The translations under genes were made by a program, and so were the position numbers. Below the pieces are notes generated by a model, which was not told the DNA's origin, did not search any database, and saw only the letters and a program-made list of their open reading frames with translations. Positions 53,687 to 61,619 of a stretch of DNA of 64,000 nucleotides are shown piece by piece; within the stretch, counting starts at the first letter, position 1, and each line of letters begins with the position of its first letter. Origin of the DNA: Bradyrhizobium semiaridum (GTDB lineage Bacteria > Pseudomonadota > Alphaproteobacteria > Rhizobiales > Xanthobacteraceae); assembly GCF_020329505.1 (NCBI RefSeq), contig NZ_JAGKJJ010000003.1, positions 1-64,000 on the forward strand. Direction: 5' to 3'.

Positions 53687-54634
53687 ATGGCCCGAAAATC
53701 GACCCTGCCTCATCGCCTGCAGCCCATGCTGGCCACGCTCACCGATTCACCGTTCGACGATCCCAATTGGGTCTTCGAGGACAAGTTCGATGGCTTCCGG
53801 ATGGTCGCGGAAATCCGGCGCGGTCGGGTGGCGCTCTACAGCCGCAACGGGAAGATCATCAGCCACTCCTATTTGGAGGTCGCGAAAGCGCTGGAGGGCG
53901 TGAAGGGCGACGCCGTAATCGACGGCGAGCTCGTCGCGATCGGGAAGGACGGGGTATCCCATTTCCAGTTGCTTCAGAACGCCCTGCGCCACAAGGCCAA
54001 GCTCTTGTACTGCGCGTTCGACCTCATGTTCGCGGATGGCGAGGACCTGCGCGCGCTGCCGCTCCTCGAGCGCAAGAAGCGACTAAACGCCATCCTGCCG
54101 CGCCACAAGCTGATCGCATTCAGCAACCATCGCAAGGCCAAGGGAACGCAATTCTTCGCCGAGGCCGAGCGGAGACATCTCGAAGGCATTATGGCCAAGC
54201 GCGCCGACAGCCCGTACGCGTCTGGGCGCCGGACCGCCGACTGGCTGAAAGTGAAGACCGCGCGGCGGCAGGAGGTCGCGATCGCCGGGTTCACGGCGCC
54301 GCGGCGAACGCGGCCCTTTTTCGGCGCGCTCGTGCTGGCGGTACGGGAAGATGATGCATGGCGGTACATCGGCCACGTCGGCACCGGTTTCAGCCACCAG
54401 GTCCTTGAAGAGCTTCACGGCAAGCTCATGAGGCTCAAGGCAGCCAAGTCGCCCTTTCCTGCCAAGGTGAAGGATGAGCAAGTCACGACCTGGGTGCGCC
54501 CTTCGCTGGTTGCGGAAGTGAAGTTTGCGGAGTGGACGAGCAAGGGCGAGCTGCGTCAGCCGGTCTATCTTGGCCTGCGGTCGGACAAGAAGGCCAAGGG
54601 TGTCGTTCGCGAAAAGAGTTGGTCGCGGAAATAA
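53687..54634 (+). CDS. ATP-dependent DNA ligase (LigD ligase-domain type)
   Basis: 315 aa. Adenylation motif EDKFDGFRMVAE with Lys36, motif III Y-C-A-F-D-L-M-F, motif IV LEGIMAKRADSPY, motif V DWLKVKTARRQEV; C-terminal OB fold with YIGHVGTGFS and AEVKFAEWT. Only ligase and OB domains, no polymerase or phosphoesterase, as in LigC or split LigD. Last in the run 51150-53674-54634. Works in end joining with Ku in relatives; here only broken ku pieces are visible. Confidence 0.93.
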   Translation: MARKSTLPHRLQPMLATLTDSPFDDPNWVFEDKFDGFRMVAEIRRGRVALYSRNGKIISHSYLEVAKALEGVKGDAVIDGELVAIGKDGVSHFQLLQNALRHKAKLLYCAFDLMFADGEDLRALPLLERKKRLNAILPRHKLIAFSNHRKAKGTQFFAEAERRHLEGIMAKRADSPYASGRRTADWLKVKTARRQEVAIAGFTAPRRTRPFFGALVLAVREDDAWRYIGHVGTGFSHQVLEELHGKLMRLKAAKSPFPAKVKDEQVTTWVRPSLVAEVKFAEWTSKGELRQPVYLGLRSDKKAKGVVREKSWSRK

Positions 54635-54656
54635 CTCCGAGCGTACGACCCGGAAT

Positions 54657-55481
54657 TCAGCCGGCTTCGCGTTCGGATGCTGAAGGCCATGGAGGTAGCG
54701 GCGGCAACCCGAGAGCCTTGCGTACAGGTCCGAACGACTTCCGGTGGGCTGCGCATGCACCAAGCTGAGCAAGGGCCTCGTAATGAGCCGGCACCGGGTA
54801 GCCCTTGTGATCCGCAAATCCGTAGCCGGGGTGACGCACGTCGAGCGCCCGCATGACGGTGTCGCGCTCGACTTTCGCGAGGATGGAGGCGGCGGCGATG
54901 CTGGCGGACTTGGCGTCGCCTTTGATGATAGCTTGCTGCGGGATGTCGATTTCCTTCAACCGCTTCGCATCGATCAGCAAGTGCTGCGGCGTTAACCCGA
55001 GCCCCCGGACGGCACGCTGCATAGCCTGGATGCCTGCCCAATAGATGTTAATCGCATCGATCTCCTCGACTTCGACGAACGCCACACACCAACTCTCCGC
55101 CTTTTCCTTGATCTCCTTCGCGAGTTCTTCGCGGGCCGCGGCGTCGAGTTTTTTCGAGTCGTCGATTCCGACTATCCGCGTGCCGGGCTTCAGAATCACG
55201 GCGCCAGCGGAGACCGGTCCGGCGAGAGGGCTCATTCCGGCCTCGTCCACGCCTGCCACAGCATGTTGGCCGCTTTCCCAGAGAGAAGTCTCGAAGCGGA
55301 GCATCTTGCGGAGGCGCTGCCCTTCGGACCTGTTTTCGAAACGCCGTTTATCGATTGAAGCCAGGATGGCGCGAGCTCCCGCGCGGGTGTCGGCCCGCAA
55401 GATCTGCTCGACGCTGGCCTCGAGCGGCCTTTTCTCGACGACATAGCGCTGGCGCAATACATCGAGTGAGAACTGGAACAT
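54657..55481 (-). CDS. rnhB: Ribonuclease HII, atypical
   Basis: 274 aa, longer than the usual 200-220 because of about 75 extra N-terminal residues. Core: AVAGVDEAGMSPLAGPVSAG, GIDDSKKLDAAAREEL, HLLIDAKRL, KGDAKSASIAAASILAKVER and the GYGFADHKGYPVPAHYEAL end. Removes ribonucleotides from DNA. The G-R-G motif that normally reads the RNA-DNA junction is G-M-S here. Convergent with the ligase (22 bp apart). Confidence 0.88.
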   Translation of the reverse strand: MFQFSLDVLRQRYVVEKRPLEASVEQILRADTRAGARAILASIDKRRFENRSEGQRLRKMLRFETSLWESGQHAVAGVDEAGMSPLAGPVSAGAVILKPGTRIVGIDDSKKLDAAAREELAKEIKEKAESWCVAFVEVEEIDAINIYWAGIQAMQRAVRGLGLTPQHLLIDAKRLKEIDIPQQAIIKGDAKSASIAAASILAKVERDTVMRALDVRHPGYGFADHKGYPVPAHYEALAQLGACAAHRKSFGPVRKALGLPPLPPWPSASEREAG

Positions 55482-55659
55482 CGCGGCCTACGTGATGACT
55501 GACTGTGGAGTAGCGTGTGATGAAACTTTGTGGCGATTGTCTGAAGTTGAGCCCATGCCCTCATCGACTGCGCATGCCTTGTCAAAGGAACCGGGCCAGT
55601 TCCCGTCAGAGGGCCGATGTGCACGGTCACCGAATTTACACATCGCGTCCGCCAAACCC

Positions 55660-56176
55660 AGACAGGAACCAACCCGTGTCTTGATCCCGCCATCATCCGG
55701 CGCATCAAGTCCATCGGCATCCCGCCCGCCTACGAATCTGTATGGATCTGCCCCTCGCCCAAAAGCCATATCCAGGCGACCGGGCTCGATGCGCGAGGGC
55801 GCAAGCAGTACCGCTACCACGCGAAATGGCGCGAGCTGCGCGACCAGAACAAGTACGAGCACATTATCCAGTTCGCCGCCGCGCTGCCCGCGCTGCGCGA
55901 CCGTGTCGCCGTCGTTGGCCCTAGCCGAATTCAAGAAATAGGACAGCCAGGCCGAGGCGAAGCGCAACGTCGTCGCAGCGATCGAGAGGGTCTCGAAGCA
56001 ATTGGGCAACACACCAGCGATCTGCCGCAAGTGCTACGTGCACCCGGAAGTTCTGAACGCCTACATGTCTGGCGACCTCGTGAAGATGATCGAAGCCAAG
56101 ATCGCGCGGAAGTTCAAGCGCCAGTACGCCAAGCTCACTTCCGACGAGATCATGGTGCTGGCATTTCTCCGCAAGC
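55660..56176 (+). pseudogene. Broken DNA topoisomerase IB
   Basis: First piece: DPAIIRRIKSIGIPPAYESV, WICPSPKSHIQATGLDARGR and KQYRYHAKWRELRDQNKYEH, a clear match to bacterial topoisomerase IB. Then LAEFKK hits a stop, and in a shifted frame AICRKCYVHPEVLNAYMSGD is the C-terminal piece. The central catalytic region with most of the active-site residues is deleted, and the N-terminus is missing as well. Confidence 0.8.
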
Positions 56177-56557
56177 GCCCTTGCTCTCGTTCGCAGCGAA
56201 CAACCCGGCGAGCGCCGTCCGCTGCGAGTCCAGATGCCGCGCGGGGGCGATACCGGGGGAACTCCGATACTGATAACCGGATTCGAGACGCGTACTTGAT
56301 CCGATGGCCGATCTATCCGCGACGTTCTCAAGCTCCTCCTTGGTCACCTCGATGAAGGTAGCGCCAAAGTGCCAACTTTGCCGATGACGCTACTTCAGCT
56401 CGAAAACAACAATTGCCCCGATTTATTGGGTGAACGCCACGATGGGTGCAACGCACGCGTATAGCTCGTAATTTCCCGAAAGATCCTGGATGCCAACAAG
56501 GTGGGTTTATCAGCGGGAGCTTAGGACTTAGAGTGAATCCGGGTGGATTGACGCTTC
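56177..56557. other. Non-coding stretch
   Basis: I see no gene, strong hairpin or repeat here. The open frames are continuations of the topoisomerase relic into random sequence. Confidence 0.4.
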
Positions 56558-56830
56558 TCAACGGCTCCACTTCTGCGTGCCCGTTTCAAGATTCCCGGTA
56601 ACGACTCGCCGTCCGATGAGATTGCCGTCAACGTCGTAGAGAGCGTAGACGATCCTGAGAGTGTCGCCATCGGGGCGAAGTCGGATCGACATATGCTTCT
56701 GCTTATCGACCGGTATTGCTGCTGCTCCACCATCTTGGACGCTCGAACCTTCCAGTTGTAATGTCGAAAAGCTTCCCGGCGGTGCCGAAGAGCTCGGCAG
56801 TTTTTCTTGAGCACGCCGGATTTTGCGCCG
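56558..56830 (-). CDS. Possible hypothetical protein remnant
   Basis: The end of the frame reads MSIRLRPDGDTLRIVYALYD, VDGNLIGRRVVTGNLETGTQ, KWSR, a plausible beta-hairpin unit. The upstream part of the same frame is antisense to a ku piece and not credible, so the start is lost or lies near 56690. No family recognised. Confidence 0.35.
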   Translation of the reverse strand, partial: RRKIRRAQEKLPSSSAPPGSFSTLQLEGSSVQDGGAAAIPVDKQKHMSIRLRPDGDTLRIVYALYDVDGNLIGRRVVTGNLETGTQKWSR

Positions 56831-56844
56831 AGCGTACAATCGAG

Positions 56845-57040
56845 CGAGGAGGTCGACAACGAGGACATCGTCAAGGGCTACAAGGCTGATGCTGATACGT
56901 CTCGCGTCGACTCCAGCGACGACTGACAAGGAGCTTGGCGCTAAAGCAGCGGTCACCTGTCCGTCGCGCTCTGTCCGGCCACTCGGAATCCGAAAAGATC
57001 TCGTTCAACCAGCTGAACCGCGAACGACCCGGCTTGGTTC
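56845..57040 (+). pseudogene. ku: Scrambled ku relics
   Basis: SEEVDNEDIVKGYKADADT (about 56843-56905) matches Ku just after its N-terminal sheet. It is followed, not preceded, by VTCP, VALCPAT and SESEKISFNQLNR (56950-57020), which lie in three different frames and belong earlier in Ku. So at least two damaged pieces are joined out of order, with frameshifts. No functional Ku can be made. Confidence 0.75.
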
Positions 57041-57242
57041 CGACATCGCGGCCCGTCCCACAGGAGGATTTTTCTCAGCAGCCGCCGCTAACTGGAAAGG
57101 TTTTCAGCGTCTTTCCCGGCGCCAAGGTCGTCGCCGACACTCCTCTTGCGTATCTCTCCCACCGCGTGCGTAACGCCCGCCAGTTGAGCTTGTTCCGGAA
57201 CAAAGATGCCGATTCGTGCCTTGATAACCAGGAGGACCGAAC

Positions 57243-57533
57243 ATGGCACAAGCATCCTGGAAGCGGCCCGGCTCGCCCATCGGCAAGAAGGGACCGCGCA
57301 AAGCCAACCCGAAGTACAAGCGCCGCTCTCGGCAGCCCTGGACGGATAAGGAGGTGAAGCAGCTTCGCTCGCTGGCGAAGGCAAACACCCCTACGGGTGT
57401 CATCAGCGTCAAGATGGAGCGCCCACCTGGTTCTATCGCGAGCAAGGCGCAGCGTGAGGGTATCTCACTGAAGCCTATCAACCGCTCGCCCTACAATCGG
57501 CGGAAGAAGACGGCTAAGCGCGGCCGATACTAG
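57243..57533 (+). CDS. Small basic protein with SANT/Myb-like helix
   Basis: 96 aa, starting ATG at 57243 with AGGAGG-like CAGGAGGACC upstream. Basic N-terminus, then RQPWTDKEVKQLRSLAKANT and GVISVKMERPPGSIASKAQR, EGISLKP. The W-T-x-x-E-V-x-x-L-R-x-L pattern and G-S-I-x-S-K-A-x-R-E-G end resemble a small DNA-binding HTH. Common in Bradyrhizobium; function unknown. Confidence 0.75.
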   Translation: MAQASWKRPGSPIGKKGPRKANPKYKRRSRQPWTDKEVKQLRSLAKANTPTGVISVKMERPPGSIASKAQREGISLKPINRSPYNRRKKTAKRGRY

Positions 57534-57736
57534 TTCTCGCTGGGCGGGGTCTCCTTGAGCATCCCACCCATATCCGGCTGTTCAATTCCTGCATCGATAT
57601 CGGCCGAGCTGTTGCACTCGCACCGCATGCCGGCGCCGCACATGCAGCCGGTGGGTTCGTCGGTCCAGGCGAGATGCGGGTGGTTCTCGCATACCCAGCC
57701 GAGACCGTGGCAAATGGGGCAATTAGGGTTGATCAC
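57530..57736 (-). CDS. Cys-rich small protein, probable metal binder
   Basis: 68 aa with eight cysteines: NPNCPICHGLGWVCENHPHL and GCMCGAGMRCECNSSADID. CxxC-x7-C and CMCG...CEC suggest one or two zinc sites. The start overlaps the upstream stop by 4 bp; third gene of a three-gene minus-strand operon (58108 to 57530). Convergent with the basic protein by a 4-bp overlap. Function unknown. Confidence 0.75.
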   Translation of the reverse strand: MINPNCPICHGLGWVCENHPHLAWTDEPTGCMCGAGMRCECNSSADIDAGIEQPDMGGMLKETPPSEN

Positions 57737-57894
57737 AGCGTGTCGGGGGTACGCAGGGGTGAGCCTTTATCCTCGTTGATGAGTTCCTGCTCGGCCAGGT
57801 GCCAAAATTCCTCGTCACGACCGTCCGGCTTTCCAGCCTTCTCCCAAAGCTCGTAGGCGCGGGCAGCAACAGCTTCGTCAATGCGTTTGTTCAT
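57733..57894 (-). CDS. DUF2934 protein
   Basis: 53 aa: MNKRIDEAVAARAYELWEKA, GKPDGRDEEFWHLAEQELIN. R-A-Y-E-L-W-E-x-A-G-x-P-x-G-R-D-x-E-x-W-x-x-A-E is the DUF2934 signature. Lies 1 bp after the upstream gene and overlaps the next by 4 bp. Function unknown. Confidence 0.88.
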   Translation of the reverse strand: MNKRIDEAVAARAYELWEKAGKPDGRDEEFWHLAEQELINEDKGSPLRTPDTL

Positions 57895-57895
57895 G

Positions 57896-58108
57896 TTATG
57901 CGGCTTGTGGCCTGCTCTTTCGGTAAGCGTCAATGGCGCGGTTTGCGAGCATGATTTTACGCCGCTCGCCGCCTGAGGCCAATCGGCCGATGTACTCCAC
58001 GAGGAAGCGGCTTGTTTCGTACCCGTCAACGATCTCGCCGGAGCCTTCAAGGAAATCCCAGGCGATTTGAACGGCATTTTCTACAAGAACGGGCACGCGC
58101 TCACTCAT
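57896..58108 (-). CDS. Small conserved hypothetical protein
   Basis: 70 aa: MSERVPVLVENAVQIAWDFL, EGSGEIVDGYETSRFLVEYI, ASGGERRKIMLANRAIDAYR. All-helical; I know this pattern from many Bradyrhizobium hypotheticals. First gene of the operon with DUF2934 and the Cys-rich protein. Confidence 0.75.
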   Translation of the reverse strand: MSERVPVLVENAVQIAWDFLEGSGEIVDGYETSRFLVEYIGRLASGGERRKIMLANRAIDAYRKSRPQAA

Positions 58109-58151
58109 GAGTATAAAACGCGAAGGTGATGGACTTCGTTCCTAAACGCGG

Positions 58152-58179
58152 AAGAGCCCCGCCATATGCGAGGGCTCTT
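58152..58179 (-). terminator. Hairpin between two minus-strand genes
   Basis: Arms AAGAGCCC (58152-58159) and GGGCTCTT (58172-58179) with a 12-base loop. Lies 33 bp after the stop of the 66-aa gene. No long T run follows on the minus strand, so termination may be partial. Confidence 0.55.
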
Positions 58180-58211
58180 GGGACTTGGAGGGAGGAGAAA
58201 ACTCCAAGCCC

Positions 58212-58412
58212 TTACGTCGGAGGCTGCAGTCCAGATGACGCAGCCCATTGGTCGATGTGAGCAGCCGTATCCGCCCTGCGAGCTTTTTTCAAAAGCTCCT
58301 CTCGTTCGGGGCCGGCCGGAAGGTTCTTCGCCTGCTCAAGGCTATCGGCAGCAAACTTCGCCAGCCGCTCCTGGAGGGTTTCGGTTTGTTTGAAACGACG
58401 CCGCTTCTTCAT
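58212..58412 (-). CDS. Small helical hypothetical protein
   Basis: 66 aa: MKKRRRFKQTETLQERLAKF, then EQAKNLPAGPEREELLKKAR, RADTAAHIDQWAASSGLQPP. The P-G-P-E-R-E-x-L-L-K-K-A-R-x-A-D-T-A-x-H pattern recurs in short rhizobial proteins. GGGAG upstream of the ATG. Function unknown. Confidence 0.75.
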   Translation of the reverse strand: MKKRRRFKQTETLQERLAKFAADSLEQAKNLPAGPEREELLKKARRADTAAHIDQWAASSGLQPPT

Positions 58413-58540
58413 GGCGCGTCTCCCTGCTTGAGTGGGGCGGGAGCGCTGTGATGAGCGATCTCATCACCGATGTTTGCCGAGGGCCGTGCGGTGATGAGAC
58501 TTACTTAAGAATGAAATCGCAGGCCACGCTACAACACGTG

Positions 58541-59419
58541 TTACTTTTTGGAAATTCCCTTGAACGAGCTTGCGCGCAGCAATCCTTCGGACGTTAGGTC
58601 GCGGTACTCGATTTCAGCTGTAAAAACAGGCTCAACCCATGTTGCCTTGGGCTTCCTGAGTGGCTTACTCAATTTACTTTTTGGACTAATGACGCTGTCG
58701 AGCGCCTTCCGGATCTTCGCCGACGTGGTGCGATTCCAGCCGGTGCCGACCTTTCCCATATAAACAAGCTGGTTGCCATCCTGCTTGCCAAGATAGAGCG
58801 CGGCGACACCTGTCGGGTCCTTGATGAAGCCCACGACGGGGAAGCTGCCTTTGTGGGTCGTCTTCACCTTTAGCCAAGCTTCACCCCGCTCGGACCGATA
58901 CGGCGCGTCGGTGCGCTTCGAGATAATTCCCTCGTAGTGGAGCTTGGCGGCATGCTCGAACAGTTGCTGACCATCGCCGGTAACGTGCTCACTGAACACC
59001 ACGGGCGGTTCGAGCTGGTACGCATCAAACAGGCCCTGCAGCATGGCCTTACGTTCAAGCTGCGGTGCTTTCCTGATGTCTTGCCCGTCGAGCCATAGCA
59101 GATCAAAGGCGTAGTAGAGTAAACGGTCCTGATTGCCCCTGGCGAGTTCGGCCTGTAGCTCTGAAAAGTTGGTACGGCCCTCGTGGACCACAACGACTTC
59201 GCCATCGATGATGGCTTGGCCTGAGATGTCGAAGGCGCCGGCAATGGTGGAAAACCGCTTCACCCAGTTCAGGCCGTTGCGGGTGAACGCTTTGGCTGTG
59301 CCGTGATCAAGGTGCAGCTGGATGCGATAGCCATCGTATTTGATCTCATGAATCCAATCGGGCCCTGATGGAGCTTTGCTCCGGAGGGTCGCAAGCTGGG
59401 GTTTGATGAACCCCGGCAT
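58541..59419 (-). CDS. Second ATP-dependent DNA ligase (LigD ligase-domain type)
   Basis: 292 aa from the ATG at 59419 (MPGFIKPQLATLRSKAPSGP); an ATG at 59503 would add residues encoded by a terminator hairpin. Adenylation motif HEIKYDGYRIQLH, then FTRNGLNWVKRFS, IIDGEVVVVHEGRTNFSELQ, YYAFDLLWLDG, EGIISKRTDAPYRS, WLKVKT; OB fold with YMGKVGTGW and AEIEYRDLT. Not a close copy of the ligase at 53.7 kb. The only upstream signal is a hairpin 30 bp away. Confidence 0.93.
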   Translation of the reverse strand: MPGFIKPQLATLRSKAPSGPDWIHEIKYDGYRIQLHLDHGTAKAFTRNGLNWVKRFSTIAGAFDISGQAIIDGEVVVVHEGRTNFSELQAELARGNQDRLLYYAFDLLWLDGQDIRKAPQLERKAMLQGLFDAYQLEPPVVFSEHVTGDGQQLFEHAAKLHYEGIISKRTDAPYRSERGEAWLKVKTTHKGSFPVVGFIKDPTGVAALYLGKQDGNQLVYMGKVGTGWNRTTSAKIRKALDSVISPKSKLSKPLRKPKATWVEPVFTAEIEYRDLTSEGLLRASSFKGISKK

Positions 59420-59447
59420 GGCAATACGCTTGGTCAAAACGCAACTC

Positions 59448-59480
59448 ACAAAAAGCCCGCCGCTGGGGCCAACGGCGGGC
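59448..59480 (-). terminator. Rho-independent terminator just upstream of the ligase
   Basis: Arms GCCCGCCG (59455-59462) and CGGCGGGC (59473-59480); on the minus strand the hairpin is followed by TTTTTG. It points the same way as the ligase gene and ends 30 bp before its ATG. It either isolates the ligase from upstream transcription or acts as an attenuator in its leader. Confidence 0.75.
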
Positions 59481-59727
59481 AGCGTACAGGTTACTGCTTC
59501 CATGCGTGCAAACGCTGGCCATGGCCGCGATGTTCCTGTGGTCCAGGCCGAGCGCCAGCGCTTTGTCGCGATAGCGTGTTCTCCCGTGTTTTTACGGAGT
59601 CTGCATTGAGAGCAAGCGAGGGTAGTATCGTCGTGCCCGGGCTAGTTTCATCAAGATCGAATTTTCAGATTTCCGGTTGGGGGCCGTGATGCGTGACACG
59701 GCCCCTTTTTATTTGTGCCCGGGCGGG
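59481..59727 (+). ncRNA. Candidate small RNA region ending in a strong terminator
   Basis: At 59680-59710 the plus strand has arms GGGGCCGTG and CACGGCCCC around an 8-base loop, followed by TTTTT, a strong rho-independent terminator. No plus-strand protein gene lies upstream; the short frames there have no family features. The transcript ending here would be an untranslated RNA or the 3' part of one. No firm promoter could be picked. Confidence 0.35.
59679..59710 (+). terminator. Orphan plus-strand terminator
   Basis: Nine-base-pair stem (59680-59688 with 59697-59705) and a five-T tail. It has no coding gene upstream on its strand within 2 kb. Confidence 0.8.
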
Positions 59728-59955
59728 TCAGCTTTCGACCGGGCCCGTTTCGACGAAACCGCCCACCGGGGTCGACTTCCTTTGTTCATTCGGCGGATTG
59801 CTGCGGTCGCCCAGGAACGTCGTCGGTCGTGTCTGTTGGAGCAGTGCTTCCGACCGGGCCAAAACCTCGCGTGAACGAGCTATAACTTCGGCCAAGTGGG
59901 ACGCCATCCGTCGATAGCTGTTGAGGCGTTCGGCAGATTCCGATGAGTCGAGCAT
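59728..59955 (-). CDS. Small helical hypothetical protein
   Basis: 75 aa: MLDSSESAERLNSYRRMASH, LAEVIARSREVLARSEALLQ, then a basic, Pro-rich end. Single long amphipathic helix. GGAGGGAG lies about ten bases before the ATG. No family recognised. Confidence 0.55.
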   Translation of the reverse strand: MLDSSESAERLNSYRRMASHLAEVIARSREVLARSEALLQQTRPTTFLGDRSNPPNEQRKSTPVGGFVETGPVES

Positions 59956-60115
59956 CGCCCGCTCCCTCCTTGTGCAGGCGGGAGCGCGATCGGTCTCTCA
60001 GCCACCGACGCCCACGGACAGAGCCTTGGCCGGTGATGAACTACTAACCCCGGAAAGTCGGTTTGGTTCAAACGCTAAGGTTACGCGGTTTGGAGAGACG
60101 ATCGGCCGGCATTCG

Positions 60116-60343
60116 TCAGGGGACGACTTTTCTACCAGGACCAATGCTATAGGGCCGGTTCAGGAAGAAGGCGCGATTGCCGAGGGCAGCTTCCGCGTAT
60201 TGGTCAATCGCAACCTGGATGGCCTGAACATGGTGGTAGCACCAGCCTTCCCGGCAAGAGAGCTGCCGGACTTCGTTCAGGGCCTTGATGAACGGCGGCG
60301 GGTTTTCCCAATCGTCGAACCACTGCGGGCGCTCGCTCACCAT
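60116..60343 (-). CDS. Small conserved hypothetical protein
   Basis: 75 aa from the ATG at 60343 (GGAGG seven bases upstream): MVSERPQWFDDWENPPPFIK, REGWCYHHVQAIQVAIDQYA, E-A-A-L-G-N-R-x-F-F-L-N-R-P-Y-S. Overlaps the end of the next upstream gene by 7 bp, so the two are an operon. Pattern familiar from Bradyrhizobium; function unknown. Confidence 0.7.
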   Translation of the reverse strand: MVSERPQWFDDWENPPPFIKALNEVRQLSCREGWCYHHVQAIQVAIDQYAEAALGNRAFFLNRPYSIGPGRKVVP

Positions 60344-60564
60344 TTCCGGCCTCCCAGCACGCGGCCCTTTGGCTTCGGCAACTGAGCCTTCATCCGATCC
60401 CGATCGGTACAAAGGTCGATCCTGTCGAGCATCCGTTGGAGCAAAGCTTCGGCTGAACTGGTCAGGATACCAGCTCTCTGGAGCTGGAGGATTTCCTTGC
60501 GCTGGCGGCTGACTTGCACGCGCGTGCGCTCGATCTCCGAGCGGAGGAATTCGAGTGTGGGCAT
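60337..60564 (-). CDS. Small coiled-coil hypothetical protein beside a transposase relic
   Basis: 75 aa: MPTLEFLRSEIERTRVQVSR, QRKEILQLQRAGILTSSAEA, LLQRMLDRIDLCTDRDRMK. The ATG at 60564 has no ribosome site because foreign transposase sequence begins within about 15 bp upstream. The native promoter has probably been cut off. The frame continues to 60879 through antisense transposase sequence, which I disregard. Confidence 0.7.
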   Translation of the reverse strand: MPTLEFLRSEIERTRVQVSRQRKEILQLQRAGILTSSAEALLQRMLDRIDLCTDRDRMKAQLPKPKGRVLGGRKW

Positions 60565-60575
60565 GGTTCGCTCTG

Positions 60576-61134
60576 GATTGGCGGTAATACGGACCTGTTC
60601 GTGCAGGACCTTCGCCAGCGTGTTATTGGCGCGCCGGAGATCAGCACGGACGGCTTCCATCCGTACAAGGTATCGATCCGCGACGCCTTCAATGGCCGCG
60701 CCCATCATGGCGTGATCGTAAAGACCTACAGCGTAACCAACCTGGCTGTGAAGGAAGCCGCGCGCCGCTACAGCCCCGCCGAAGTAGTAGCTGTAACCCG
60801 CGAGGTAGAGAGCGGCATGCCGGCGAACATCTCGACCAGCTACGTTGAGCGGCAGAACCTGACGCTGCGGATGACGCAAAAGCGGTTTGCCCGGCTCACC
60901 AACGGCTTCTCAAAGAAGCTGGATCACCACGCCGCAGCCGTGAGCCTCTATGTGGCGCATTACAACCTGTGCCGCGTCCATGAGGCGCTGCGGACCACGC
61001 CAGCGGTCGCGCTTGGCGTTGCTGAGCGGGTGTGGACGATTGGCGATTTGCTGGACGCCGTGCTGCCGCTGGAGCCGAACCGGCCGGTTCGTGTAACCCG
61101 AAACTTTACGGTAATTGAGGGCGGTAAAGTTTAA
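60576..61134 (+). pseudogene. IS1-like transposase, 5'-truncated
   Basis: About 185 aa without the N-terminal third: TDLFVQDLRQRVIGAPEIST, DGFHPYKVSIRDAFNGRAHH, STSYVERQNLTLRMTQKRFA, RLTNGFSKKLDHHAAAVSLY, CRVHEALRTTPAVALGVAE. The D (STDG) and E (VERQN) of the DDE site are present, the first D is lost. No intact insertion-sequence ends are visible. A 21-bp palindrome lies 35 bp downstream. Confidence 0.8.
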
Positions 61135-61168
61135 GGTTGGGGAAAATTTTCTAATCAAATCATGGGTT

Positions 61169-61189
61169 TGTGCACCAAATTGGTGCACA
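61169..61189. promoter_or_regulatory. 21-bp perfect palindrome
   Basis: Arms TGTGCACCAA and TTGGTGCACA around a single central A. It lies in the AT-rich gap between the transposase relic and the HicB-like gene. Could be an operator for the downstream gene pair or a remnant of the element's end. Confidence 0.5.
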
Positions 61190-61328
61190 TCACCATTGGG
61201 CTAACCTACTGAAATTCCTCTTGATTTTTGGAACAAATCAACCACATAGTAACTTGTCTGGTCTACACAGTGATGCGCGTTAGAAAGTGAGCGTGTCTGT
61301 CGCCCTTGTCCAGCAACAGAAAGTCGCC

Positions 61329-61616
61329 ATGAAAAATCGGTCATTCAAGGTCACAGTTTGTTTTGAGTCGCGTCCCGACGGTGGACTCCGCGCTTGGAGT
61401 GATGACGTTCCCGGGCTCGTGCTTTCACATACTAACATCGATGGTGTTTTGGAGGATGTGACGGAAGCTCTGAGCGTGATCTTGTCTCACCAGTTCAATA
61501 CTCAGATCGACGTAAAGCCTCTTGGGAATCTTCGGGAAATGCTTGAGGAAAACGGCATCGTTGCCCCGCGCGGTTTTGTGCCCGGACCAAAGGAATACGT
61601 GGCAACCGTCCATTAA
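61329..61616 (+). CDS. HicB-like/DUF1902-like small protein
   Basis: 95 aa from the ATG at 61329 (frame open from a GTG-type start at 61287). FKVTVCFESRPDGGLRAWSD, DVPGLVLSHTNIDGVLEDVT, EALSVILSH: the strand-strand-helix pattern of HicB-type antitoxins (...G-x-x-A-x-x-x-D-x-P-G). The C-terminal half has no HTH. 3 bp ahead of the next gene. May be a lone antitoxin-like fold rather than half of a hicAB pair. Confidence 0.6.
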   Translation: MKNRSFKVTVCFESRPDGGLRAWSDDVPGLVLSHTNIDGVLEDVTEALSVILSHQFNTQIDVKPLGNLREMLEENGIVAPRGFVPGPKEYVATVH

Positions 61617-61619
61617 AAC

